From Saccharothrix sp. NRRL B-16348 (GTDB lineage Bacteria > Actinomycetota > Actinomycetes > Mycobacteriales > Pseudonocardiaceae): a DNA stretch of 64,000 bases. Location of the stretch: positions 62,001 through 126,000 of the forward strand of contig NZ_LGED01000257.1 in NCBI RefSeq assembly GCF_001280085.1, written 5' to 3'. Every line of letters starts with the position of its first letter. Position 1 is the first letter of the stretch. The position numbers and the translations under genes were made by a program. This document shows, one piece after another, positions 8,551 through 18,419 of the stretch. The notes under the pieces were generated by a model that searched no databases, was not told the origin of the DNA, and saw only the letters and a program-made list of their open reading frames with translations.

Positions 8551-10824
8551 GTGACGAGCCGGTTCGGCGCCCTGCTGCGGCGATGGCGGCAGCGGGCCGG
8601 GTTGAGCCAGGAGAGCCTGGCCGAGCGCGCCGGGCTCGGTGTCCGCACCGTCCGCGGCCTGGAGACCGGACAACGCGGCAACCCCCAGGTGCGCACCGTG
8701 CGGTTGCTGGCCGACGCGCTGGGCCTGGACGCCGCCGAGCGCGCCGAGCTGCTCACCGCCGCCGGCCACCCCGAGCCCGCCGCCCCGGACGAGGACGTGC
8801 CCGTGCGGGTCGGTGGGACGCGCCCACCGCCCGCGCCCGTCCTCGGCGCCGATCCGCTGGTCGAGGCGGCGGACGCGCTCGCGTACGCGGTGCACGCCCG
8901 GTGGCGCCGCGAGGAGGAGCAGCAGCAGGTGCACGACCCCGTGCCGCTGCCGGTCCGCTGGCGACCGGCGCCCGACGAGCTGCGGGACAGCTGGGCCAAC
9001 ATCCGGCAGGCGAAGCCGGGCCAGACGTCCCAGCCGCTCGACCTCTCCGGGCGGCTCGACCAGGTCGTGGAGGTCTACCGGCGGATCCCGTCGTCCCGGC
9101 TGATCGTGCTCGGGCGCGCCGGCGCGGGCAAGACGATCCTCACCACCCGGTTCGTGCTCGACCTGCTGGCCACCCGCGCGCCGGCCGACCCGGTGCCGGT
9201 GATCTTCGGCCTCGGCTCGTGGAACCCGGTCCGCACCGACCTGCGGGACTGGCTCGCCGAACAGCTGGTGCGCGACCACCCCGGCCTCGCCGCTCCCGGT
9301 CCCGGCGGGTCGACGCTGGCCGGCGCCCTGGTCGACGCCCACCGCGTGCTGCCCGTGCTCGACGGGTTCGACGAGGTGGCGGGCGGCTTGCACCGGGCGG
9401 CGCTGGCCGCGTTGAACGCCACCACCCTGCCGCTGCTGCTGACCAGCCGGGTGGACGAGTACCGGGCGGCGGTGCGGGCCACCGGCGTGCTCCGGGCCGC
9501 CGGCGCGGTGGAGCTGGTCGACCTGTCCGCGGCCGACGTCGCCGACTACCTGCCGCGCACCACCGGCACGACCGAGCACGCCGGCAACGTCTGGCAACCC
9601 GTGCTGGACCACGTGCGGGAACACCCGGACGGCGCCCTCGCGGCCGTGCTGACCACGCCGCTGATGGTGGCGCTGGCGCGCCGGATCTACAGCGACACCC
9701 CCGGCCACGACCCGGCGGAACTGGTCGACGCGGACCGGTTCGCCGACCGCGACGCGATCGAACGGCACCTGCTCGGCGGTTTCGTGCCGGCCGTCTACCA
9801 GGAACGACGCGGCGGCCGGGCCTACGACGCCGAGCACGTCCGGCGGTGGCTCGGCCACCTCGCCGACCACCTGAGCAGGCTCGGCACGCACGACCTGGCC
9901 TGGTGGCAGCTCGGCACCTCGCTGCACCGGCGCTCCAGGGCGCTGGTGGTCGCGCTCTTCGTGTTCGCCGGGGTGTGGCTGGGTGACGTGGTGCTCGAGG
10001 GTTCCCTGATCGGGGCCGTGTCCGGGGAACTGGTGGGCCTCGGCGCCGTGGTCGCGCTGCTCGCCGGCGTGCCGTTCGGGTTCGTGCACGGGCACCTGGC
10101 GCGCGTCCAACCGCTCGAACCGATCCGGTTCCGGCTGCGGCTGCGAGTGGGTCCGGGGGCGAAGTGGCGGCGCGTGCGGATCCGGGCCCGGATGGGCCTG
10201 CTGTTCGGCGCGCTGGTCGGCTGCTCCTACGGGGTGCTGATGTTCCTGGTGAAGTGGCTGTTCGGGACCGGCAGGGTCACGCCGGCGATGCTGCTCGTCG
10301 ACGCCGGCGTGTTCACCGTGGTGTTCGCGTCCGGCGCGGCGCTCGCCTTCGGGCTGATCGCCGCGGGCGAGTCGCCGCAGGACATCCGTTCGGCCGCGAG
10401 CCCCGCCGGCCTGCTCGGCGCGAACCGGAGGACCGTGCTCGGCCAGCTGGCGCTGTTCGGGCCGCTGTTCGCGGTGTTCTTCTCGGCCACGACCTGGCTC
10501 ATCGCGCGCACGTTGATGTCGCTGCCGGGCGGTGGGCCGTTCGAGGTCGTGATCGCCTGGCCCGCTTTCGCGGGACTGGTGCTCGGCCTCGTCGGCGGCT
10601 TCGGCGGCGGGTTCGGCTACGCGATCAGCATGACCGCGTGGGGCCAGTGGGTCGTGTTCGCCCGGTTCTGGCTGCCGCTGACCGGCCGATTGCCCTGGGC
10701 CGTGCACGCGTTCCTCGATGACGCCTATCGGCGGGGTGTGCTGCGCCGGGCGGGCGCGGTCTACCAGTTCCGCCACGCCCGCCTCCAAGATCACCTGACC
10801 GAGGCGTACCGCGCTCTCCCGTGA
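8551..10824 (+). CDS. XRE-HTH / NACHT STAND NTPase with membrane-spanning C-terminus
   Basis: 757-aa multidomain protein. Residues 4-70 form an XRE/Cro helix-turn-helix (RWRQRAGLSQESLAERAGLG, then TVRGLETGQRGNP). A linker leads to a NACHT-type NTPase with Walker A GRAGAGKT (188-195) and Walker B VLPVLDGFDEVA (about 267-278). The C-terminal half holds about six hydrophobic helices (for example VVALFVFAGVWLGDVVL, GLLFGALVGCSYGVLMFLV, LFGPLFAVFFSATTWLIA). The end, YQFRHARLQDHL, is a common NACHT-protein terminus. GTG at 8551 follows GGTGGGGG; a TTG six bases upstream is the alternative. STAND NTPases with effector-like ends act in signalling and phage defence; the DNA-binding plus membrane architecture suggests signal-dependent regulation. 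Its role here is inference. Confidence 0.85.
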   Translation: MTSRFGALLRRWRQRAGLSQESLAERAGLGVRTVRGLETGQRGNPQVRTVRLLADALGLDAAERAELLTAAGHPEPAAPDEDVPVRVGGTRPPPAPVLGADPLVEAADALAYAVHARWRREEEQQQVHDPVPLPVRWRPAPDELRDSWANIRQAKPGQTSQPLDLSGRLDQVVEVYRRIPSSRLIVLGRAGAGKTILTTRFVLDLLATRAPADPVPVIFGLGSWNPVRTDLRDWLAEQLVRDHPGLAAPGPGGSTLAGALVDAHRVLPVLDGFDEVAGGLHRAALAALNATTLPLLLTSRVDEYRAAVRATGVLRAAGAVELVDLSAADVADYLPRTTGTTEHAGNVWQPVLDHVREHPDGALAAVLTTPLMVALARRIYSDTPGHDPAELVDADRFADRDAIERHLLGGFVPAVYQERRGGRAYDAEHVRRWLGHLADHLSRLGTHDLAWWQLGTSLHRRSRALVVALFVFAGVWLGDVVLEGSLIGAVSGELVGLGAVVALLAGVPFGFVHGHLARVQPLEPIRFRLRLRVGPGAKWRRVRIRARMGLLFGALVGCSYGVLMFLVKWLFGTGRVTPAMLLVDAGVFTVVFASGAALAFGLIAAGESPQDIRSAASPAGLLGANRRTVLGQLALFGPLFAVFFSATTWLIARTLMSLPGGGPFEVVIAWPAFAGLVLGLVGGFGGGFGYAISMTAWGQWVVFARFWLPLTGRLPWAVHAFLDDAYRRGVLRRAGAVYQFRHARLQDHLTEAYRALP

Positions 10825-10892
10825 CCTCTTGACGGCCTTTCTACGCAGGTCAGGGCCACCGGCCATAGATGGCCGCCCCACGACCTGTCGGT

Positions 10893-10934
10893 GGCCTCCC
10901 CGTTGTCGTGAGCATGGACGGCGTCGGGGAGGCC
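10893..10934. repeat. long inverted repeat before the ESX-like cassette
   Basis: GGCCTCCCCG (10893-10902) and CGGGGAGGCC (10925-10934) are perfect 10-bp arms around 22 bp, ending 23 bp before the first cassette gene. A smaller perfect repeat CGGCCAT-AG-ATGGCCG lies at 10860-10875. Together they could terminate the NACHT transcript, serve as an operator, or fold in the cassette leader. Confidence 0.5.
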
Positions 10935-10956
10935 GGCCGGGGGAGGGGGATGGCGG

Positions 10957-12141
10957 ATGTCCGAGGAGGAACCGGCGCCGACGACGGGCGCGGTGAACTG
11001 GGAGGCGTACAGCCACGAAGAGCTGTACCGGATGCTGTGGCAGGACGCGGACGTCGCGGACGTCAGCGTGATCGCCACCGAGTGGGCGCAGCACCGCGCC
11101 GCGCTGGACGCGCACGCCCAAGTGCTGAGGGAGCAGCGGGTGGCGCTGCTCGACGGCTGGCACGGCACGGCGGCGGAGGAAGCGGCCGACCGGCTGACCG
11201 CGCTGACCGCCCGGGTGGAGAAGATCAGCGAACTGGCGCACGCGGGGCAGGTCGCGGCGCAGGAGGCGGCCGACGCGCTGGCCAGGGCGAGAGCCATGAT
11301 GCCGCCACCGCCCGCCGCGCCCGCCGACCCGTCGGCCGGTGACCTGTCGGCTGGTGGTCAGTCGGCCGGTCACGGGACCACCTCGCGGTCGTCGTTCGCC
11401 ATGGCGTTCCCGGAGTTCACGCCGCCGACCATGCCGACCGCACCGCCCATCCCGTCCATCCCGTCCTTCACCTCGTCCGTGCCGAACTTCGCCGCGATGT
11501 ACTCCCCGACCGGGAACACCACGGCCTCCGGCATGGGTGCCGCGTTCGGCGCGGTGGGTGGCGCCGGGTTCAGCTTCTACTTCGGCGCGTCCTCCTTGGA
11601 CCAGCAGAAGGCCGACGCGGTGCGCGCCATGCAGGCCTACGAGTCGAGCCTCGTGGGCGGCAGCAAGCTCATCGACGGGGCACGGGGCGCGATCCCGTCG
11701 GCGTCCCACACCGGCGCGACCGGGCCGTCGGCCGGAGGGGTGCCGGGCGGCCTGACGACGGGCCCGCGTGACGGCGGCGTGCCGTGGACCCGTCTGCTCT
11801 GCGGTGGTGGCGCGGGCAGAGCGGTGGGTGCGGGCGTGGGTTCGGCGGTCGGCGGTTCCGCGCCGTCCACCGGTCAGGGCGTGCAATTAGGCCCCGGCGG
11901 TCGGGTGGGTGTGGTGGCGGGCGGGCCCGGCGCGTTCGGCCTGCCGGTCGGACCGCTCGCCGGCGACGCCGCGCGGGGCACGACCCCAGCGGCGATGGCC
12001 GCGCCGATCGGCAGCCGTGCGAACGGCACTGACGACGAGCCGCACGAGAACCGGATGCCGTCCGTCAACCACGGGCTGTTCAAGGTGGACGCGCCGGCCG
12101 GCCCGGCGGTCATCGGCGAGACGACGGGAGCACAGCCGTGA
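10957..12141 (+). CDS. WXG100/PPE-like type VII secretion substrate
   Basis: 394-aa protein with an N-terminal helical hairpin of ESX-substrate type: two long alpha-helices (about residues 30-60 and 70-110) separated by a WxG turn (DGWHGTAAEEAADRL, around residue 68). The remainder is low-complexity Gly/Ala/Pro/Thr-rich sequence, like the C-termini of PPE-type proteins. There is no signal peptide, consistent with ESX export. It follows the strong purine-rich site GGGAGGGGGATGGCGG. Its stop overlaps the next gene start (GTGA at 12138), so the next two genes are translationally coupled. No secretion ATPase (EccC) or mycosin lies in the window. Confidence 0.75.
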   Translation: MSEEEPAPTTGAVNWEAYSHEELYRMLWQDADVADVSVIATEWAQHRAALDAHAQVLREQRVALLDGWHGTAAEEAADRLTALTARVEKISELAHAGQVAAQEAADALARARAMMPPPPAAPADPSAGDLSAGGQSAGHGTTSRSSFAMAFPEFTPPTMPTAPPIPSIPSFTSSVPNFAAMYSPTGNTTASGMGAAFGAVGGAGFSFYFGASSLDQQKADAVRAMQAYESSLVGGSKLIDGARGAIPSASHTGATGPSAGGVPGGLTTGPRDGGVPWTRLLCGGGAGRAVGAGVGSAVGGSAPSTGQGVQLGPGGRVGVVAGGPGAFGLPVGPLAGDAARGTTPAAMAAPIGSRANGTDDEPHENRMPSVNHGLFKVDAPAGPAVIGETTGAQP

Positions 12142-12485
12142 ACGCGGGTCAGGGCTACCAGGTCGAACTCGACCTGATCGAGGACCGGATCGCCGCGCTG
12201 ACCAGGTTGGGCGACCTGACCGGCGACCTGGTGACGGCCGTGAGCCGGCTCGCCGAACGGCAACCGATGCTCGGCACCGCGCCACCCGCGGTGGAGCTGG
12301 CGTCACGGCTGCGCGCGGCGGCGGGGGAGTCCGGCCTGGCCGGCGAGGTGAGTGCCGCGCAACGCGAGGTGGTGGCGTTCCGCCGGCTGCTGTCCGACGC
12401 CAGAACCGCCTACACCGAGGTGGACGCCGCCGCCGCATCCGCCGTGCGCGCCGCGGGCGAGCTGTCAGACGGGCCTACCAAGTGA
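12138..12485 (+). CDS. small helical ESX-associated protein
   Basis: 115-aa, almost entirely alpha-helical, Ala/Leu-rich and without Cys: IEDRIAALTRLGDLTGDLVTAVSRLAER, then a Pro turn (TAPPAVELASRL) and a second long helix ending AAAASAVRAAGELSDG. Size and hairpin shape fit the EspC/WXG100-like partner proteins encoded in actinobacterial ESX cassettes, although no WxG is present. Its GTG overlaps the upstream TGA and its own TGA overlaps the next GTG, so stoichiometric co-translation with both neighbours is likely. It is probably the secretion partner or chaperone target of the neighbouring substrate (inference). Confidence 0.65.
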   Translation: MNAGQGYQVELDLIEDRIAALTRLGDLTGDLVTAVSRLAERQPMLGTAPPAVELASRLRAAAGESGLAGEVSAAQREVVAFRRLLSDARTAYTEVDAAAASAVRAAGELSDGPTK

Positions 12486-13309
12486 CCGCGACCGGGCACG
12501 GTGGCGAACTGACCGCCGCGATCGAGCACGACGCCGTTTTCGAGCCCGCCGAACTGGACCTGCTCGCCACCTACGCCGGCGCCGCCTTCCCGTTCCCGCT
12601 CAGGGTGCCGTCCGTCGGCCGGTTCGCCCACGAGCGCGACGAGCTGCTCGCCGACGCCGCGCACGCCCTGCGCGCCCGCGGCCTCGCCACCGAATCCGAA
12701 CCGATCGGCGTCGCGGCCGAGCTGGTCACCGCGTTGCGCGAGCACCGGGGCGCGGTCGACCTCGTGGTGATCGGCACGGAGGAGGCCACCGGCGCGGTGG
12801 CCATGGTCTACCGGGACCGGGCGGTGGTGTGCCGCCAGTCGCTGCACGGCGAGCGGGGGAACGCGGTCCGCGTGACGGCGGTGCCCGCCACCCGGCTGGC
12901 CGACGCGCTCGCCGGCCTGATCCCCGAGGTGCGGGCGGCGTCGACCCTGCCGATCACGTTGCCGCCCGGCGTGGTCGAGGGCGCGTTGCGGGTGTTCGGC
13001 GACCCCGAGGGCGACCACGCCGCCCGGCGGCACGTGCGCGACCTGGTCCGTGCCGGCGGCGGTGACGAGTCAGCGGTCGACCGGTTGGTCAACCTGTTCC
13101 CCGTGGTGGCGGGCCGGGGCCAGCTCGGCGTCGTCCGCCGGACCGGCAACGCCATCACCCGGCCGCACGAGGTGTCGTGGCTGGACAGCGCGCGCGGCCG
13201 GCTCCGGGTCGACCGCGGCGACGCCGGCTGGGTGAGCGTCAACCCGTTGCGGCACAGCGAACTCGTCCGCCGGCTCGGCGAGGCCGCGTCGGTCGCCCGC
13301 ACCTGGTGA
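12482..13309 (+). CDS. ESX secretion-associated EspG-like chaperone
   Basis: 275-aa protein matching EspG-type chaperones, cytosolic partners that bind PPE-type ESX substrates. Features are the N-terminal FEPAELDLLATYAGAAFPFPL (the usual L-x-L-L-ATYAG-FPL start), a central hydrophobic sheet (DLVVIGTEEATGAVAMVYRDRAVV) with VPATRLADALAGLIPEV, and a C-terminal autoinhibitory-like end (GWVSVNPLRHSELVRRLGEA). The GTG at 12482 overlaps the previous stop in a GTGA. Pairing with the PPE-like gene at 10957 supports a substrate-chaperone relationship. Confidence 0.8.
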   Translation: MTATGHGGELTAAIEHDAVFEPAELDLLATYAGAAFPFPLRVPSVGRFAHERDELLADAAHALRARGLATESEPIGVAAELVTALREHRGAVDLVVIGTEEATGAVAMVYRDRAVVCRQSLHGERGNAVRVTAVPATRLADALAGLIPEVRAASTLPITLPPGVVEGALRVFGDPEGDHAARRHVRDLVRAGGGDESAVDRLVNLFPVVAGRGQLGVVRRTGNAITRPHEVSWLDSARGRLRVDRGDAGWVSVNPLRHSELVRRLGEAASVARTW

Positions 13310-13354
13310 CCGGGCCGACCGGCAGGAACACCCAGCAGAGGGAAGGGGAGGACC

Positions 13355-13474
13355 GTGGATCCAGCGCACTGGCCGGCGGACTACCGGGAACGCCTCGAAC
13401 GCGCGGCACCCGACGCATGTGCGGCGAACGCGAGCCTGCGCGAGGTAGGTGCGACCGCCACCGCCGGGCTCGAC
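13355..13474 (+). pseudogene. 5' stub of a YbaB/EbfC-like cassette gene
   Basis: A GTG with an excellent ribosome-binding site (GGAAGGGGAGG, about 6 bp upstream) opens a frame reading MDPAHWPADYRERLERAAPD, then SLREVGATAT. That resembles the start of YbaB/EbfC-like proteins that follow EspG genes in Pseudonocardiaceae ESX cassettes (family knowledge). After about 38 codons the similarity stops and the frame becomes Arg/Pro-rich. There is no stop codon: it runs in frame into the serine hydrolase at 13541. It is most simply the remnant of a gene whose remainder was deleted, and the signals to start translation are still intact. Confidence 0.55.
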
Positions 13475-13540
13475 CGGCAGGACCGCCCCACCCGACCACG
13501 ACGAACCAACCCTGACGACGTCAACCACGGAGGAATTCGC

Positions 13541-14662
13541 ATGATCGGCAAGACCCGACGCCTGGTCACGGGCGTCGGCGGCGCTGTCGTCCTCGCCGTC
13601 ACCGCCGCGCTCACCACGCCGGCGGCCGCGCTCGCCGCGCAGGACGACCACGCCGCGACCCAGGCCGTCCTCGACCGCTACCAGGCGCAGGCCGGACCGG
13701 GCGCGGCCGTCCACGCCGGTGACGACACCGCCGCGTGGACGCTGAGCAGCGGCACCGCCAAGATCGGCCAGAACCGCCCCATCACGTCGACCGAGCACTT
13801 CCGCATCGGCAGCCAGACCAAGACGTTCACGGCTGCGGTGGTGCTCCAACTCGTGGACGAGGGCCGCGTCGTGCTGGACGCGCCGATCGGCCAGTACCTG
13901 CCCGGCGTGTTCACCGGGAACTACGACGGCGCCGTCATCACGGTCCGCCAGCTCCTCCAGCACACCAGCGGCATGGTCCGGGACATCCGGGACGCCGCAC
14001 CCAACCCCGACGGCAGCTACGCGCTGACCGAACTGGTCCGGTCCGCGATGGACGAACCCGCCCAGTTCGCGCCCGGTGCGGGCCTCGGGTACTCCAACGT
14101 CGGCTTCCTCGTGCTCGGCCTGCTCATCGAACGGGTCACCGGCCGCACGGTCCGCGACGCGATCACCGAACGGGTCATCACGCCGCTCGGGCTGGCGCAC
14201 ACGTCGTTCCCCGCACCGGGCACGCGGGCGCTGGCCGACCCGTACCTGCCCGGTTACGTGGGCGGCAGGCTCGGCCCGTTCTTCTTCTGGACCGAGGGCA
14301 CCACGAACACCGAGCTGACGTTCTGGAGCACCGCCGGCGCGATGGCGTCCACGTTGGAGGACATGGCCGCGTTCTACGGCGCGCTCCTCGACGGCCGGGT
14401 CGTCTCCCCGGCGGCCCTCGCCGAGATGCGCCGGACCGTCGCGCCGGACCACTCGTACGGGCTCGCGCTGTCCAAGGTGAACCTCACGTGCGGCGGTGAG
14501 GCGTGGGGCCACAACGGCGCGTTGCCCAACGGCCACTACTCCATCACCCTGACCACCGACGACGGCCGGTTCGCGTCGCTGGTCACCAACGGGAACGTGG
14601 TCAGCTCCCGGCTGGTCTCGGTCGAGGTGCTGGACGCGGCGTTGTGCGAGGTGGCGGCGTGA
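13541..14662 (+). CDS. secreted serine hydrolase, beta-lactamase/D,D-carboxypeptidase family
   Basis: 373-aa exported protein of the class C beta-lactamase/R61-type D-alanyl-D-alanine carboxypeptidase fold. A Sec signal peptide (KTRRLVTGVGGAVVLAVTAA, cleavage near AALAAQ) precedes the catalytic SxxK (GSQTKTF, where Ser is the nucleophile), YSN (GLGYSNVGF) and HxG (GEAWGHNG) motifs. The ATG at 13541 has GGAGG 8 bp upstream. Likely roles are peptidoglycan D-Ala-D-Ala trimming or esterase/beta-lactamase activity; length and signals favour the R61-like group. Its stop overlaps the next start (GTGA), making a two-gene operon of secreted hydrolases. The upstream in-frame stub could add 62 residues that would bury the signal peptide. 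Confidence 0.9.
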   Translation: MIGKTRRLVTGVGGAVVLAVTAALTTPAAALAAQDDHAATQAVLDRYQAQAGPGAAVHAGDDTAAWTLSSGTAKIGQNRPITSTEHFRIGSQTKTFTAAVVLQLVDEGRVVLDAPIGQYLPGVFTGNYDGAVITVRQLLQHTSGMVRDIRDAAPNPDGSYALTELVRSAMDEPAQFAPGAGLGYSNVGFLVLGLLIERVTGRTVRDAITERVITPLGLAHTSFPAPGTRALADPYLPGYVGGRLGPFFFWTEGTTNTELTFWSTAGAMASTLEDMAAFYGALLDGRVVSPAALAEMRRTVAPDHSYGLALSKVNLTCGGEAWGHNGALPNGHYSITLTTDDGRFASLVTNGNVVSSRLVSVEVLDAALCEVAA

Positions 14663-15726
14663 TCCGGCGACTGACCGCGCTCGCCGTCGCGGCCGTGCTC
14701 GGCCTGCCCGGCGCCGGTGCGACCGCGTCGGCGACGAGCGGGCCGCCGGTGTTCACCGACGGGCACGGGCTGACCGTGGTGAGCCGGCCGGCGTGGGTGG
14801 ACGAGCACGAGCGGACGTTCGTGTTCACCGTGCGCACGGCCCAGGTGCCGGCGTACTCGGTGATGGAGGGGCAGGTCTCCGGTGAGCACACGATCATGGT
14901 GACGCTGCCGGAGGGGTACGACCAGGCCGCCGCCACCCGCTACCCGGTGCAGTACCACCTGCACGGCCACCCGGACCGCCCGAACACCGTCGCGAACCAG
15001 CGGATGTTCGAGGAGACCACGGTCGGCGTCCCGCTGATCACGGTGGCGCCCAACGGCTCCGGCCGAGGCTGGTACACGAACTGGCTGTACCCGCCGGCGT
15101 CGCTCGGTCCGCAGAACTGGGAGACCTTCCACCTGGACCAGGTGATCCCGTTCGTGGACGGAAACCTGCGCACCATCCCGCGCCGGGACGGTCGGGCGAT
15201 CTCCGGTCACTCGATGGGAGGGTTCGGCGCGTTCCACTACGCCGAGCACCGACCCGAGCTGTTCGGGTACGTCGGCGCCTTCTCCGGCGGGCTCGACCTG
15301 CTCAGCCAGGAGCAGCGGGCGGCGGTCCTCGCGTCCACGCAGCTGCCGGGCAGCGGCACACCGACCGTTCCGGTGGAGTCCGTCTTCGGTGTGCCGATCT
15401 GGCCGCTGGACGGCGGGTGGAACCGGGAGAGCCCGGCGCAGCACGTGGGTTCGCTGCGGGGGATGGGCGTCGCGATGTACACGGGGAACGGCGGGGACCT
15501 CACCGTGAACCCGGTGCAGGCCGTGATCGAGAACCGGGCTCGGGCGACCAACGTCGTCACGCGGGATCACCTGGTCGCGGCCGGTATCCCGCACACGTTC
15601 GTCGACTACGGCGACGGCAACGGCTGGGCGGAGGGCTGCACGGGCAAACACGCCCAACTGCCGTGCCTGCTGGCCGACATGGACCACTTCGTCGACCTGC
15701 TGATGGGCAGCCTCACCCACCCCTAG
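14659..15726 (+). CDS. secreted alpha/beta-hydrolase esterase (esterase D/antigen 85-like)
   Basis: 355-aa exported esterase. A signal peptide (RRLTALAVAAVLGLPGAGATASA) is followed by a beta-rich N-terminal region and an alpha/beta hydrolase domain. The nucleophile elbow is GHSMGGFGAFHYAEH. Other landmarks are YPVQYHLHGHPDRP (oxyanion region), APNGSGRGWYTNWLYP and a late HTFVDYGDGNGW block with DMDHFVDLL that supplies the catalytic His. The fold is that of S-formylglutathione hydrolase/antigen 85-type acyl esterases. It is translationally coupled to the upstream serine hydrolase; both are probably envelope or extracellular enzymes. Substrate unknown. Confidence 0.85.
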   Translation: MIRRLTALAVAAVLGLPGAGATASATSGPPVFTDGHGLTVVSRPAWVDEHERTFVFTVRTAQVPAYSVMEGQVSGEHTIMVTLPEGYDQAAATRYPVQYHLHGHPDRPNTVANQRMFEETTVGVPLITVAPNGSGRGWYTNWLYPPASLGPQNWETFHLDQVIPFVDGNLRTIPRRDGRAISGHSMGGFGAFHYAEHRPELFGYVGAFSGGLDLLSQEQRAAVLASTQLPGSGTPTVPVESVFGVPIWPLDGGWNRESPAQHVGSLRGMGVAMYTGNGGDLTVNPVQAVIENRARATNVVTRDHLVAAGIPHTFVDYGDGNGWAEGCTGKHAQLPCLLADMDHFVDLLMGSLTHP

Positions 15727-15916
15727 CCCGACCTGTCATCACGCCCTGACCTGCACCTTTGCCGATCACCGGCTCCACGATCGAGTGATCCTGCCGCCGA
15801 CTTCCAAAAAAGACACCGTTATCAACGACCTGAAACGTCGGTTGAAACAAAGAGGCCCCCGACCAACCGCCCCACCTACCCGAACCACGACCCACCGCGA
15901 CGGGACGGGGCACGAC

Positions 15917-15945
15917 CGGGCCGCAGGTGCGATACCTGCGGCCCG
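15917..15945. terminator. hairpin in the 300-bp gap between the convergent esterase and cellulase genes
   Basis: CGGGCCGCAGGT (15917-15928), loop GCGAT, ACCTGCGGCCCG (15934-15945): a perfect 12-bp stem about halfway between the end of the + strand esterase (15726) and the end of the - strand cellulase (16027), suited to bidirectional termination. The rest of the gap contains a short A-run (15807-15812) but no gene I can support. Confidence 0.75.
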
Positions 15946-16026
15946 TCACCGTCACCTGTCGACCCGGCCCGATCAGGAGCATCGCGGCCCTGCATCGGCC
16001 GGCCGGGGGAGCGCGCTACGCGACGG

Positions 16027-17724
<1,698 letters not shown>

Positions 17725-18342
17725 TCAGCGCACGCCGCGCGGCCGGAACTGGACGCTGATCCGCGGACCCACGGCCTTCGCCGCCTTCGGCACGGCGTGC
17801 TCCCACGTCCGCTGGCACGACCCGCCCATCACGATGAGGTCGCCGTGCCCCAGCGCGTACCGGACGGTCGCCCCGCCGCCACGCGGTCGCAACGCCAACG
17901 CCCGCGGCGTCCCGACGGACACGATCGCCACCATCGTGTCCTCGGTCGAGCCTCGCCCGATCGTGTCACCGTGCCACGCCACGGAGTCGCGGCCGTCCCG
18001 GTAGTAGCACAGGCCCGCGGTCCGGAACGGCTCGCCCAACTCGTCGGCGTACCAGGCGCTCAACTCGTCCCGCGCGAGCGTCAGCACGGGGTCGGGGAGC
18101 GGCGCGTCCTCGCCGTAGAAGCAGAGCAGCCGCGGCACGTCCACCACGCGCTCGTACATCTGCCTGCGCTCGGCCCGCCACGGCACGTCGGCGGCCAGGC
18201 GTCGGAACACCGCGTCCGCGCCGGTCAGCCAGCCGGGGAGCACGTCGACCCACGCGCCGTCGCCCAGCCACGTCCGCCGCACACCGGTCAGCGGGCGCAG
18301 CGCGGGCGCCTCGGCGCCGTCGTCGAACAGCGACACCTGCAT
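17725..18342 (-). CDS. AlkB-like Fe(II)/2-oxoglutarate dioxygenase (DNA/RNA demethylase)
   Basis: 205-aa AlkB-family protein, probably repairing N-alkylated bases such as 1-methyladenine and 3-methylcytosine by oxidative demethylation. Iron ligands are visible in VAWHGDTIG (His and Asp of HxD) and TWEHAVPK (second His), with the 2-oxoglutarate-binding Arg in PRISVQFRP. CYYRDGRDSVAWH and ALRPRGGG match the core sheet. The length fits ALKBH2/3-like bacterial forms. No Shine-Dalgarno precedes the ATG; a TTATGCT -10-like element 12 bp upstream suggests a leaderless mRNA. A perfect LexA box lies 22 bp upstream, implying SOS induction. Confidence 0.92.
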   Translation of the reverse strand: MQVSLFDDGAEAPALRPLTGVRRTWLGDGAWVDVLPGWLTGADAVFRRLAADVPWRAERRQMYERVVDVPRLLCFYGEDAPLPDPVLTLARDELSAWYADELGEPFRTAGLCYYRDGRDSVAWHGDTIGRGSTEDTMVAIVSVGTPRALALRPRGGGATVRYALGHGDLIVMGGSCQRTWEHAVPKAAKAVGPRISVQFRPRGVR

Positions 18343-18363
18343 GAGGTCAGCATAACCCGAGGG

Positions 18364-18379
18364 TCGAACACCCGTTCGA
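18364..18379. promoter_or_regulatory. LexA (SOS) box upstream of the AlkB-like gene
   Basis: TCGAAC-ACCC-GTTCGA matches the actinobacterial LexA consensus TCGAAC(N4)GTTCGA exactly, and the symmetry extends outward to GGG...CCC. It ends 22 bp from the AlkB start and overlaps where the -35 region would be. The small ORF at 18420-18587, also on the minus strand, ends 41 bp upstream of it. Confidence 0.88.
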
Positions 18380-18419
18380 CCCCAATGGGCTCTATAGCTT
18401 CAGTGCTGACTAAAAAAGA

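Noticed and set aside
8290..11886. 1198-codon minus-strand open frame opposite the NACHT gene
   Set aside because: Antisense of a gene with intact XRE and NACHT motifs; composition is biased and no family is recognisable.
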